A stretch of DNA of 64,000 nt from Turnera subulata. Lineage: Eukaryota > Streptophyta > Magnoliopsida > Malpighiales > Passifloraceae. Both the position numbers and the translations under genes were made by a program. Under the pieces are notes generated by a model. That model saw only the letters and a program-made list of their open reading frames with translations, ran no database searches and was not told where the DNA came from. Below are positions 45,050 to 56,488 of this stretch, piece by piece; the first letter of the stretch is position 1, and the number at the start of each line of letters is the position of its first letter. Location of the stretch: the NCBI GenBank assembly GCA_028386065.3, contig JAKUCV010001843.1, positions 101,548-165,547 on the forward strand. Reading direction: 5' to 3'.

Positions 45050-48000
45050 CCAGAGGCTCCTGCTATGTCTTTCAAACAGAGAAGAGCAATATCATTACAA
45101 GGGGCTGTGTACATTTTGACCCTGCCAGGAAGCGTTATGCCATTGTTAGCATAGAGATCAGCACAAGCATTGGCTTCCCTATACGTGTGCGAAATTACGA
45201 CCTCCTAGTTCCGGCCTAGGAGGCCTTGAATCCTCTGACAAAGTATACTCAGCTCATTACGGTAGGTAGGCTTCTTGGAGATTAGACCCACAGCTGCAGA
45301 AGAGTCTTTCTCTAATTCGATCTTGCGGAATCCTAGGTGCCATGCCATCTCCAACCCCACCTTCACTGCTTAGAGTTCGGCTTTGAGTGTATTACACCAC
45401 CCTATTCCTCCCGCAAAGGCCTGAATAAAATGTCCATTTGCGTCTTGCAGAAGCCCTCCAGTGCCAGCTGGCCCCGGGTTTCCTTTGCTGGCCCCATCAG
45501 TGTTTAGTTTAACCCATGTGCAATTCGGTTTGGTCCAGAAGATTTCCTTTTCCTCCCTATTGACACATCCTTCCTGAGTTCGGCTATGGCAGGCCTTTAA
45601 GTCAAATAGGAAGAGCTTGCTAGCTCTTGAACACATATCAGCATCCATTGGATGCTCGGGACGAAAGACCCAAGTGTTTCTTCTCTTCCAAATAAACCAG
45701 CTTACGATCCCAAAGATGATGTTCTAGTCCTTCCGCTGAGGTATGGATCTGCCCCTGAGAAGATTAAATTCCAACCAATATGTAAGAGGACCTGTGAAGA
45801 AGTCAGCAATGTTCCCAAACTCCAGCATGAACGCCTCCCAAATACGCCTAGCCTCTGCACAATCACGTAGTGCATGGATCACACTTTCACTTTCAAGTGC
45901 ACAACAAGGACACGCTGCTGACGTTGTAAGGCCTCGTGTCATCCTCTGAACATTCGTCATAAGACGCTCATGGGCTACTAGCCAGAGAAAGATTCGGATC
46001 TGTTGTGGCCCGTTCCATGACCAAATAGCTTTCCAGATTGGATGTTCCTCTTGCCTGCTCGTAGCATTTAAGTATTGATATGCAGCACCCACAGAGAAGT
46101 TGCCATTTTTCTCATTAGACCATACCATAAAATCCTCTGGTGCCTCAGGATTTGGGGGGCAGATAGCTAAGATTCTTTGTACAATTGGCTCCGGTAAGAG
46201 TTCTTTGAGTTCCTTGAGGTTCCACAGTCCCTCATCTGTCACAAGTTCGGACACATTCTGATTTAATAGACTGTTATTTAGCGGTTCAGTTAGCCCCGAC
46301 ATCAGGTAGCCTTGGTCTTCTACCCACAAGTCTCTCCAGAAATCAACTCCTTGGCCATTGGATATAACCCAGCGTAGTCCCCCTTCAAATGTCCCCTATA
46401 GAGCCTTCAAATTTCGCCATAGGTGGGAAGCTACCCGTGTCTCTTTCATGTCCCATTCGTCTCCGATCTTCTTCAAGTACTTGGAGAGCATCACACGCAC
46501 CCAAAGTTTTTGGGGTTCAGTTATCATGATCCATATGAGCTTGAGAAGGAAAGCTTCATTGTTGCTCTTCATGTCTCGGATGTCCAGTCTGCCTGCAGCT
46601 TTCGGTTGGCACACAACTTCCCAACTCACCGGGTGCACTTTCCTGCTGCCTCCATCTTCCCCCCCATATAAACTTGCGGCAGAGTTTATCAATTTCAGGG
46701 CACACTCCTATCGATAGTTTAGTGCTTTGCATGGTAAAGTTTGGGATAGAATTAAGTACCGATTGGCAAAGGGTGACTCTTCTTGCAAAGGAAAGGGCTG
46801 AAATTTTCCACTTCGCCAAATTTTGATTGATTCTCTCAAGGACTCCATGGTATGTGTTTTTGGTGACTCTGGTGTGGAGTAGGAGGACCGCTAGATATCT
46901 CCCAAAGTCTTTAGTGAGAGTGAATCCACATTCCTCAGCCCATCTTCTAGCCTCCACTGTTGGAACATTAGCCGAAAAGAGGATACGTGATTTCTCTCCA
47001 CTCACTTTCTGCCCAGAGGCAAGGGAGAAGGTGTCCAAGCATTTTTTAATAGTTCGAACCTGTGTCGAAGATGCTTCAGCAAAGAGCATTAAATCATCTG
47101 CAAAAAGTAGATGGGAGACTTCTTGTCCCTTGGCACCAAATCTAAACGGCTTTCATTGGCCACATTGGACTGCATCAGTAATAAGATGTGAGAGCTTCTC
47201 CATACAGAGAACAAAAAGATAAGGGGAGAGTGGATCTCCTTGCCTCAAACCTCTAGATGTCTTAAATGATTCAGAAATAGACCCATTCCACAGCACCTGC
47301 ATAGTAGAACTCGAAATACATTGCATAATCAAGTTGCAGATATTACTGGACAGCCCAGTTTCCTGCAAGGTCAGTTCCACAAATCTCCACTCAAGCTGAT
47401 CATAAGCCTTCTCCAAGTCAATCTTGAAGGCCATGAATTTTTGAGGTTTATGTTTTCCTCTGAATAAATGTATAATCTCTTGGGCTATAATGATGTTATC
47501 AATGATTTGTCTACCTGCCACAAAGCTACTTTGGTTTTCGCTTATGATATTTGGTAGGAGAGGTTTGATCATATTCACTAGAATTTTGGACACAATCTTG
47601 TAACTCACATTGCACAGACTGATAGGTCTGAATTGTTTAATGGTTTCAGGGATGGGTACCTTAGGAATGAGGACGGGGAAAGTCTCATTTACCTTGTTGA
47701 GATCCTCCCTCCCTTCCATGAAGGCTCGAACAAACTGTAAAACGTTGGGTCCAACATTCTGCCACTGAGCTTGGTAGAAAATGGCTTGGAAACCGTCAGG
47801 TCCTGGAGCCCTCAACGGACCCATTTTCTTAACGACCTCATAAATCTGCACATCTGTGATTCCCCTTGTCAACAAGTCCATCTCCTCAGAAGGAAGAGTA
47901 AGGAAGGTAGCACAAGTGTTTAGGACAGATCTGGTCACGTCTTCTGTTTGGTATAAGGTGCGGAAAAAGGAGACGGCATGGTTCTGCAAGTCTTGGTCAA

Positions 48001-49167
48001 TCCAAAGCCAATCCCCACGGTCATCTTTTAGAGTCTCCACTCTATTTCACCTTCTTCTCATAATAGTGGACAAGTGAAAGAAGCGCGTATTGCGATCCCC
48101 TTCAATAAGCCACTAAAATCTGCATTTTTGGTGCCAAAAGATCTCCTCCTGCTCAAGTGTTTTGTTGTCTTCAACTAACAACTCCTCTTCCAATCGATAT
48201 AGAAACGGATTTGGTCGGCTCGCAACAGCTCGCTGAATGCCATTCAACCGGGCTAACAATTTCTTTTTTTTTTGGAAAATATTACCGAACACGTCTTTAT
48301 TCCATCGTTGGAGGCAGTGCTAAAGGTGAGACAAGGCGTCGGCCATATGTACCCCCCCTTGTTGTCAGTTCCTTTTGACCACTTCTGGGAAGGATTCATG
48401 TTGCAACCACGCAGCTTCAAATCTGAAGGGTTTATTTTTTCCTGTGTTACCAATGTGCACTGTTAAGGATAATAAAATAGGATGGTGATCAGATTTGACT
48501 CTGGGCAAGTTGCGAATGACAGCTTCAGGAAAAATCATATTCCAATGGAGATTACACATTACTCGATCCAAACGCTCAAAGATTCGTCTAAGCCCCATTC
48601 TTTTAGGCCCTCTCCAGGTGAATTTAGAGCCTACAGCACCAGCATCTTCAAGATTACATGACTCCAAATTCTCCCTGAAACCCTGGCAGTGACGCAAATT
48701 AGCAGGAAGGCCACCCTTATTTTCTTCCAACAGCAGGATATCATTGAAGTCCCCCATGACGGCCCAGGGGTCTCGTACGCTTCTCCCAATCCGAATAAGA
48801 TCATTCCAAAATTAGGCCTTCAGCTCTTCTTTCGGGTTCACGTACACAACCGTTAGGAGCCACATACGGCCAGTGGCTTCTGTAATTTTGGCATGGATGA
48901 ATTGTGAGCTGATTTCTTCCACACAAAATTCCATTATCTGTCTCCTACTTACAACCCAAATTCCTCCAGAAAGGCCAGTGGCATCAACTCTAGCAACCCA
49001 TTCTAAATTAAGTCTGCCAACAATCAAGTCTGCAGTCTCCCTACTGACCTTAGGTTCAGCAAGGACTATAAGGTCTGGGTTATAAATCCTCAGTAGATCT
49101 TTTAAGACTCCATGGAACCGTTTACTCCTAGCTCCACGGCAATTCCAGTACATGATACTGTCTATCA
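45050..49167 (-). pseudogene. LINE-3 ORF2 (endonuclease, RT, zf-RVT, RNase H), nearly complete
   Basis: The start at 49167 gives MIDSIMYWNCRGA. The endonuclease has LAEPKVS, MGDFNDIL (about 48757) and SDHHPILL (about 48485). RT has GPDGFQ, FRPISLCNVSYK, SFVAGRQIIDN, FKIDLEKAYD and RQGDPLSPYLFVL in the open stretch 48040-47153, then FADD at about 47100 with both catalytic regions intact. zf-RVT lies in 46329-45724. RNase H begins at about 45530 (LNTDGASKGNPG) and continues past a stop at 45370 through ELEKDSS and ACADLYANNG. About eight stops or frame changes (near 48810, 48364, 48050, 47150, 46395, 46330, 45650 and 45370) interrupt it. Both RT aspartate motifs survive, unlike LINE-2. Confidence 0.87.
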
Positions 49168-49354
49168 TAAGGGAGGGTCCAGAACATTGGAGATCAAACA
49201 GAGGGACTAGGTAGCAAGGATGTGTTAACATCCGTTGGTATGTCGACACAGAGTGGTGTCTCCTCTTCTTCATTGATAGGGCCAAGGTTATTCTTTTGAC
49301 TATGCCTTTTGAAAGCAAGGGTTTAGTCTTTCTCAGGGCAACTCCCCAACTACG

Positions 49355-50729
49355 TCATTTCCTGAAGGATGACAACGATTGAGTTAGTTCTACTGATGTG
49401 CTTGGGTCTGGTGGCTTAGTTTTGGTTCGGGTTCTGTGGAGTGGGGAGGAGTGAGTGGGTTGGGAGGGTTGAACAATATGGCTCATCGCGTCATTCGCCT
49501 TTGTCTCCACACAAGGGGTTGTAGTGGTAATGGGGACAGGGGTGGCCGAAGAGATAAGGAGTAGGCTCTTAGGAATGGTGGAGTTACCGGGGTTGGGACT
49601 ATTGGGGGTCTGAGGTCGAGAGACTGGGGTGGTTTTGGAAGGGGCTGGCAGAGGGCTAGTAGAAAGGCTTTTGGTTACCGGTGTGTTCTGTATGGTGGTA
49701 GCTCGGAGGGTGTTGGTAATGTCCTTAAGGGATGAGCGGGTTGGTCCAGAGGAAGAGGGTTGGTCTGATGCGGGGTTAAGTGTTTTGGATAGTTGGCCAT
49801 GTTTACTCGATTTTTTTCCTAGCTTCGTCGGAGTCGATCCCTTTATTTCAGTCGCTGTTACCCAAGCAGCAAGATTATTGGTGGTCGGCTCCTCCAGTCC
49901 TCCATTCATATCTAGGTCCTGAAGCTTCAAATTTGGATCCTGTTAGAGGACTTCTTCTGGCGTCGGGTGCTAGAGGTGGCGCGGTAGTTTTCTGATGGGT
50001 GTTCTTGCGTGTCCGGATAGGCACAGTTGACCAGGCACCTGCGTCAGCTGAAGACCCAGGGTTAGATGGGTGGAGACCTCCCATCTTCTCTTTTCCATTG
50101 TTAGAATTAAGGTTGATCTCTGGTGTGAAGGCCCTCTCCCCGAGATGAATTGGTGAAGGTGCTCTCCTTGAGGGGGATAAAAAGCATCACGTCCCGAGTT
50201 CGAATCCCTAGTGCTGCAGCATGGTAAAGGATTAAACCTTGAAAAGGTGTGGGCTGAGGGATGTGATGTAACAATACCTGAATATGGTGGGTCCCTCGGG
50301 GAGAGGGCCTTCACAGAAAAGGCGCCTTTTCAGCCGTGCAGTGAGGACATTGTAGCTGATGTTTCTGCCTAGTAGTTTAACTATGACAGATTGCTCTCAT
50401 TGCTTCTCCAAACGTTTCTGAAATTCCGGTGAGAGGTCCAGAGTGGGGATGTTACCAATCGCCCCAGTGATAATGTCACCAGGTTCAACAGTTACGTCGT
50501 CATCATTCTCAATCCAGCTCGAGTCTTCCTGGGCTGCACTAGCATTGGCTGTAAGTTTGGCAAGATTACTTACTGGTTTTTCTGTTGGTTGCTCTGCCGT
50601 GGTGATGTCTTCAGGATCTGGAGATGGGGAGTCTGCTCGCAGCTCCACGATATTAGCTGATTGAGTATTGTTGATGGCAGGTGTAGGAGGGGGGTCACCC
50701 CTAGGAAGGGGAGGCTCTGGTTCCCCCAT
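49355..50729 (-). pseudogene. LINE-3 ORF1 with DUF4283 core replaced
   Basis: The N-terminal part (50729-50397 and on to about 50320) has an acidic Ser/Pro/Asp stretch, then EQSVIVKLLGRNISYNVL, the beginning of DUF4283. It is cut at about 50316 by a 192-bp sequence with inverted-repeat ends. The other side resumes with a Ser/Thr/Pro-rich C-terminal tail (50084-49875 and 49930-49355). The rest of DUF4283 and any zinc knuckle are absent, so the protein could not bind RNA normally. Confidence 0.7.
50124..50315. mobile_element. 192-bp element with 21-bp perfect terminal inverted repeats
   Basis: The left end begins TGTGAAGGCCCTCTCCCCGA at 50124 and the right end is its exact reverse complement, ending at 50315. 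Inside is a pol III box-B-like GAGTTCGAATCCC (about 50198-50210). No target duplication is apparent. It resembles a MITE by its ends and a tRNA-derived SINE by its core; I cannot assign it to a named family. Confidence 0.6.
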
Positions 50730-50803
50730 GGGGAAGTGTCAAGCTTGGCACACCAATTGTTCATTGAAATGTTACAATGAAGGGACACTGTAGGGGCTTA
50801 GGG

Positions 50804-50820
50804 TGCGTTAAATGAACCTT
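50804..50820. repeat. Right target-site duplication of LINE-3 (17 bp)
   Basis: This is an exact copy of 44968-44984. The sequence beyond it (GGTTAGCTTAGGTCGGTGAG) continues the match with the gene 1 upstream flank at about 17365. Confidence 0.9.
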
Positions 50821-51074
50821 AGTTTGGCGGTTAGCTTAGGTCGGTGAGAGGAGTGCCTTGTATTTTATATAAATAGAAACGAAGGGAGTATTTAGGTGAG
50901 TATATTGTTGTTAGGTTTTCTATAATATAGAGAGTATCCTCCCAATCTTATTCTCTGCCCCGTCTTACATAGTTATTGTAGTGAGCGGAGCCGAACCCAT
51001 ATCGTACAGATTTAACTTTTTGTCATCAGATAGCTTCGGGGAGAAGCAGATCGTGTTTTTTTTTTTTTTTTGCC

Positions 51075-51082
51075 TATGAAAA
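51075..51082 (+). promoter_or_regulatory. Altered TATA-box position of gene 2
   Basis: The position equivalent to the gene 1 TATAAAAA reads TATGAAAA. It is preceded by an expanded T-run (51055-51071) absent from gene 1. The surrounding leader sequence is otherwise well conserved. This is consistent with a weakened promoter. Confidence 0.5.
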
Positions 51083-51184
51083 CGCATTGAAAACCCAGCA
51101 GAGCAGCAATTCATACACAGAAAGCTTTTATTAACTCCCAAACACATCAGTTTCCTTACCCATATATACTCTTTCAATTCCAAC

Positions 51185-52854
51185 ATGTTTTCGTTGTCAA
51201 GCATGCCTTCAACAAGTTCAGTTTTATCCACATGCACTGCCTTTGCTGCATCTGCAATGTTTGTTCGCACAGTAATCAGAGAGCTGCAAACCACGGCCAA
51301 CCAGTTAGTTCCCAAGAAACTCCAAGAGAAGCTACTGTCTTATCTTGGGAAATTTTTTGGTGAGAAATTATCCCCACAACAGTTAACTCTCATCATCAAC
51401 GAGTCAAACCCAAATCATCAGTTCACCAATGAAATTTACGGAGCTGCAGAAGTTTACTTGGGCACAAGAATCAGTCCCTCAGTTAGCCAGCTCAACGTCT
51501 TCAAAAATCCAGGAGAGGCAGAATTAACCGTGAGCATCACCAGAGGCGAAAAGGTTATCGACACATTTGAAGGGATCGACTTGGTATGGCAATTTATAGC
51601 TACTAAAACCCAAGAGGGAAGAGAACACAAGTCAGCCAAGCTTAGCTTCCACAAGCAGTTCAAGGACAAGGTCTTGAAGACCTACCTGCCTCATGTTATG
51701 GAGAGATCAAAAGCCATCAAAAACGCAAAAAGGGTGGTCAAGCTCCATTCACTTGGAGGTCATGGTGGTAGTAAAGTCAAACTAAACCATCCCTCCACAT
51801 TTGACACATTGGCAATGGATCCTGCATTGAAGAAAGAGCTGATGGATGACTTGGACAGATTCTTACAGCGGAAGGACTTCTACCGGAGAGTAGGAAAGCT
51901 ATGGAAACGGGGGTACTTGTTGTATGGTCCACCAGGAACAGGGAAATCAAGCTTGATTGCTGCCATGGCCAATTACCTGAAATTTGACATCTACGACTTG
52001 GAACTCGCCAGTTTGCTTCGTGGCAATTCAGATTTGAAGGGATTGCTGACCAGAACTTCAAATAGATCTATTATTGTGATAGAGGATATTGACTGCAGCA
52101 TTCAGTTGCAGGATCGAGGAAAAAGAGAGTATCGCCCGGGTGACGGCAAGGTAAGTTCATTGCTATTCAATTTTCACTGGAAACAACATCAACCTTTATT
52201 TGCTAGCTAGTAGATATAAAAAGAATCAGTTGAACCATATATTGTGCATAGAACACAGGGGAAAAGAATAAAAAGAAAGTTGTACTTGAATATGGTATGA
52301 TGATGCATAGCACATTTTTTATTTGTTATCGTTGTTGTTATTATTGCAGTTGACACTTGACACTATCTGGGCTTCTTAATTTTGTTGATGGATTATGGTC
52401 AAGCTGTGGAGATGAGCGGATATTTGTGTTCACCACAAACTACAAAGACAGGCTAGACCCTGCTTTGCTCAGGCCTGGGCGCATGGACATGCACATTCAC
52501 ATGTCCTATTGCACTCCTGCTGGATTCAGGATCCTTGCTTCAAACTACCTCAATACTCAAGATCATTCCCTTTTTGCCGAAATTGAGGAGCTGATCCAAC
52601 AGGTGGAAGTGACTCCAGCAGAGATTGCAGGGGAACTTATCAAAACTGATGATGTTGATGCTGCACTTAAAGGACTTAATGAGTTTCTGTTGAGGAAGAA
52701 GGAGACAAAATGTGAAAATCCCAGTGGCGAGGAGGAAACAAAAGGTGATGAAACCGAAGAAGAGGAGGAAAAGGAAAATCAGGAAATTGAGATGAAACGT
52801 GAAAAGAAGAAAGGCAAGAGAAATAAGAGGATATCAATGCTGGAGGATGAATAG
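51185..52854 (+). pseudogene. AAA-ATPase gene 2 (BCS1/AATP1-like), exon 2 frameshifted
   Basis: Exon 1 (51185-52150, 322 codons) is intact and very close to gene 1, with Walker A GPPGTGKSS and Walker B IIVIEDID. A 199-nt intron ends in GCAG at 52349. Directly after the acceptor, TTGACAC occurs twice in tandem where the paralogs have it once. The 7-bp gain shifts the frame and gives a stop at 52377 after nine residues. The predicted 331-residue product loses sensor 1, the arginine fingers and the tail. The exon 2 sequence is still open in the ancestral frame from 52357 to 52854, so the lesion is recent, or an assembly error. No alternative acceptor that would restore the frame is visible. Confidence 0.8.
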
Positions 52855-54615
52855 ACGGAATGCAATTTAAAGGTGGTGAACTGGTTAAATTCCGGATTGC
52901 TTGTAATCATCCTATACAATGCCCAGAACATTCTTGTTAAATGTTTGAAGGAGTCAAGATTGTTAGCCTAAGTCAGTTTGTTTAAATTAAAAACTAGGAC
53001 CACTTTGTTACTGTGGTTGTGGGTTTGTGAATGTGGCTTAGTCGATTATAATTATACTAAGCTCTTAAAAGTCTCTATCTTAGACTTTGAATTCAATAAC
53101 ATGAACTTCATATCAATTGTTTATCTCTTTCCAAATGTCAACCTCTTCCATATTTTTAAAAAATACTCACATAAACCTGTAATAACTATGGTATTCTAGA
53201 TAAGTTCATGCATTTTGTTCCCACAGCTTGAATTTAATGAAGTGATGGAGGAGGTAGAAAATGAACCTGGGAAGAAGTCCCCACGTTAGCCTGGTAGGAA
53301 ACGGGGATGTTTGGACAAAGAAGAATATATGAGGGGAAGAAGATATAACAAGGGAAGAGACCCAATTGTTAAGTTCTACAAAGGAAGTAGATATGGAAGG
53401 AAACCCACTGGTAGAAGAAGAAAGCTTAGCTTGATATACATGCCTTTACTCTATCAGGACAAAACAGAACTGGTATCTGTTAGCTTGACATTGTTGAAGA
53501 AATAAAATGAACCCTGCAGATTAATCTTTGCATTTGTACCGAGTAGGATACATGATACGGGTTGAGGAGTGCTCACAGCCCGAACTGTCGCAGTCGGTCG
53601 GGTCGGCTATGGTTAAAAAGATCCTACCATTCTAACCGAAACCCCCATCTGATCAACCCGATACCTAAACTTGGTATAATTATTCTTATTTATCAAAACA
53701 TCCTCTTGACAAAACCTTAAACCTCTTATAAACTAAGGTTCTTATTTCTCAAAAACACCCTCTCTCCAAAACCCAACTGCCCTCTCTCCCTTCCACCAGC
53801 CGCCGCCGCCGCCACCTCTCTCCTCTCCTCCACCTCTTGCTCTTTCTTTACCCGATTTCTTCCCTCTTTTTTCTTTACCTCTCTCCCGATCCGTTTTCTT
53901 TAAATGGTTTGATTTTATGGTTTTTGTCTTTTCGCTTTGTTCTTGCAGACTGTACACACGATTTTGTTTTTATTGCAGAAATGTCGTCACTTGATATGTA
54001 TTGTTGATTTTGTCTATTCTTTTGTTTCTTTTTCTTGTACAGTTTCAGTTGTACTTGGTTTTGCTTTGGTATAGGGATATGCTTTGATGTTCTTTCCTTC
54101 CGTGTTTATTAGCTAAAATTTGTCTTCTTCTTTGCCTATCCTACTTGATTTTCTTTCTCTTTTTATAAATTGTCAGGGCTTTTATTAATGGAAGCTTGAT
54201 CTGAATGATTGTCTAGACGTTTATTAATAGTAGATAGATTCTGTCAAAAATCAAAATAAATCAGGTTTTGTTGATTTGTATTTATTCTGGATTTGAAGGA
54301 TTCTATCAAAATCATCCTAGCTAGATTAACTAATTTTCTTAATCTTCTCCGGCGGATATGATTTTTTGAACTGAGCACATAGTCGGGTCGGTACCGGTTA
54401 GACCATTAACAGAAAAGGCCGACCCCGTGAGCGACGTAGCGCACTAGAGTCAAATCGTGCTGTCCTCTCCGGGTCAGTTTTTATTCATCAGATTTCTCTT
54501 TCCATTTCGTCAAGAGATTTTGGATTGCATGTATGTGTTAAGGTTATTTTTTTTTTTTTCTAACAACCAGTTCTTTGTCATCTTGTTCTTGCCAGACACT
54601 CGTCCTGTTTCAAAC
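52855..54615. other. Gene 2 to gene 3 intergenic region
   Basis: The block 52855-53620 matches the gene 1 downstream flank 19550-20280. From 53630 the sequence is unique in the window: a CT-rich stretch with CCGCCGCCGCCGCC at about 53802, then T-rich sequence with splice-like TTCTTGCAG at 53941-53949. It looks like the leader and 5' UTR intron of a plant gene and may serve gene 3. No additional coding gene is seen; the 64-codon frame at 53311-53505 is duplicated flank sequence. Confidence 0.5.
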
Positions 54616-56468
54616 ATGTTTTCACAGGTACGAATGCCTTCAACTAGTTCGGTTTTATCAACGTACACTTCCTTCGCGGCATCTGCGATGCTCGTCCGGA
54701 CAATGATCAATGAGCTGCAGAGCATGGCCAACCAGTTGGTACCCCAAAAGCTCCAAGAGAAATTACTAGATTTTTTTGAGAAATTCTTTGGTAAGGGATC
54801 TCCAGACGAATTAACTCTCATCATCAACGAGTCAAATCGTTACGTCACCAACGAAATTTACGAAGCTGCGGAAGTTTACTTGAGCACGAGAATCAGTCCA
54901 TCTGTTAACCAGCTCAACGTCTTCAAAGATCCGGGAGAGGCAGAGTTGACAGTGAGCATCACCAGAGGCGAAAAGGTTGTTGACACATTTGAAGGGATGA
55001 AGTTGGTGTGGGAATTTATAGCCACGGAATCCCAAGAAGATCACTCATCAGAAAGAACAGAAAACAAGTTGGCCAAGCTTAGCTTCCACAAGAAATACAA
55101 GGACAAGGTCTTGAAGAGCTACCTGCCTCATGTTATGGAGAGATCAAAAGCCATCAAAAGTGCAAATAGGGTGATCAAGCTCTATTCACTTGGAGAGTAT
55201 GCTGATGTGAATCTAAACCATCCCTCCACTTTTGACACATTGGCAATGGACCCTGTACTGAAGAAAGAGCTTATGGATGATTTGGACAGATTCCTACAGC
55301 GGAAGGACTTCTACCGGAGAGTAGGAAAATTGTGGAAACGGGGGTACTTGTTGTATGGTCCACCAGGAACAGGGAAATCAAGCTTGATTGCTGCCATGGC
55401 AAATTACCTGAAATTTGACATCTATGACTTAGAACTCTCCCATTTGCTTCATGGAAATTCAGATCTAAAGGAATTGCTGACCAGAACGTCTAATAAATCT
55501 ATTCTTGTAGTAGAGGATATTGACTGTAGCATTCAGTTACGGGATCGAGGAAATAGAGAGTCGCAGAATTCAGAAAATGGAGAGTATGGCCAAGGTAACA
55601 GCAAGGTAAGTTCATTGGTACTCAATTTTTCACTAGGAATAGCATCAAACCAAAGTACCTAAACCAAAAAAAAAGTTAGGTTTTGTGGAGTGGTAGTAGT
55701 GCAAATAAAATTATAAAAAAATCTTGACAATGCGCATTCAGTATAGGTCTCCAGTTTAGCAGGCTATAGGCGCACATGAATGAGCCTTTATTTGCTAGAT
55801 AAAAAAAAAAGCTAATAGAACTCTTTATTGTGCATAGAACAAAGGACTAAGAATTAAACAAAGCAGCACTTGAATATGTTCTGATGCTATTTAAAATTGT
55901 TTTCTATCTATCATTGCAGTTAACGCTATCTGGACTGCTTAACTTTGTTGATGGATTATGGTCAAGCTGCGGGGATGAACGGATATTTGTGTTCACTACA
56001 AACTACAAAGACAAGTTGGACCCTGCTTTGCTGAGACCTGGGCGCATGGACATGCACATTCACATGTCCTATTGCACCCCTGCTGGATTCAGGATCCTTG
56101 CTTCAAACTACCTCAATACTCAAGATCATTCCCTTTTCGCCGAAATTGAGGAGCTGATCCAACTGGTGGAAGTGACTCCAGCAGAGATTGCAGGGGAACT
56201 TATCAAAACTGATGACGTTGATGCTGCACTTAAAGGACTTAATGAGTTTCTGTTGAGGAAGAAGGAGACAAAATGTGAAAAACTCAGTGTCGAGGAGGAA
56301 AAAAGAGTTGACGAAACCGAAGAAGAGGAGGGAAAGGAAATCCAGGAAACTGGGAAGAAACTTAATAAGAAGAAAGCCAAGAGAAATAAAAGGAATGCTG
56401 GTGGAAGAAGAGGAAGGAAAGGAAAATCAGGAAACTGGGATGAAACTTTAAAAGAAGAAAGCCAATAG
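54616..56468 (+). CDS. AAA-ATPase gene 3 (BCS1/AATP1-like)
   Basis: Exons 54616-55605 and 55920-56468 are joined by a 314-nt GTAAGT...GCAG intron in phase 0; the product is 512 residues. Residues 15-33 are the hydrophobic N-terminal segment. The AAA-associated domain is followed by Walker A GPPGTGKSS (248-256), Walker B ILVVEDID (296-303), sensor-1 TTN and LLRPGR. The start is the Met conserved among paralogs; an in-frame ATG at 54529 would add a 29-residue hydrophobic extension and is less likely. TTCTTGCCAG just upstream of the ATG is shared with gene 4 and may be a 5' UTR splice acceptor. The C-terminal tail is lengthened by a frame-shifting 85-bp tandem duplication. The intron is unlike those of genes 1, 2 and 4. 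The role is probably membrane-anchored AAA-ATPase activity, substrate unknown. Confidence 0.9.
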
Positions 56469-56488
56469 AAATAAGAGGAATGCTGGTG
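56319..56488 (+). repeat. 85-bp tandem duplication in gene 3 tail
   Basis: Two imperfect units, 56319-56403 and 56404-56488, both begin GAAGAAGAGGA. Because 85 is not a multiple of three, the second unit is read in a different frame (RRGRKGKSGNWDE) and ends at TAG 56466-56468. The ancestral stop probably lay where the other paralogs stop, near GGTGGATG. Confidence 0.85.

Larger units (their letters stand above)
44985..50803 (-). mobile_element. LINE-3: full-length L1-type retrotransposon with RNase H
   Basis: The element reads on the minus strand and is bounded by an exact 17-bp duplication. A short A-tail appears as CTTTTTTT at 44985-44992 on the plus strand. ORF1 is at 50729 to about 49355, and ORF2 at 49167 to about 45050. 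It separates the upstream flank of gene 2 from its former neighbour sequence. The perfect duplication and few ORF2 stops suggest that it is younger than LINE-1 and LINE-2. Confidence 0.92.

Noticed and set aside
53311..53505. 64-codon basic frame downstream of gene 2 as a separate small gene
   Set aside because: The sequence is part of the duplicated 3' flank, and the gene 1 copy (about 20015-20130) breaks the frame with a stop.
54529..54615. Upstream in-frame ATG adding 29 hydrophobic residues to gene 3
   Set aside because: The residues come from a T-run and a possible 5' UTR splice acceptor and are not shared by the paralogs.
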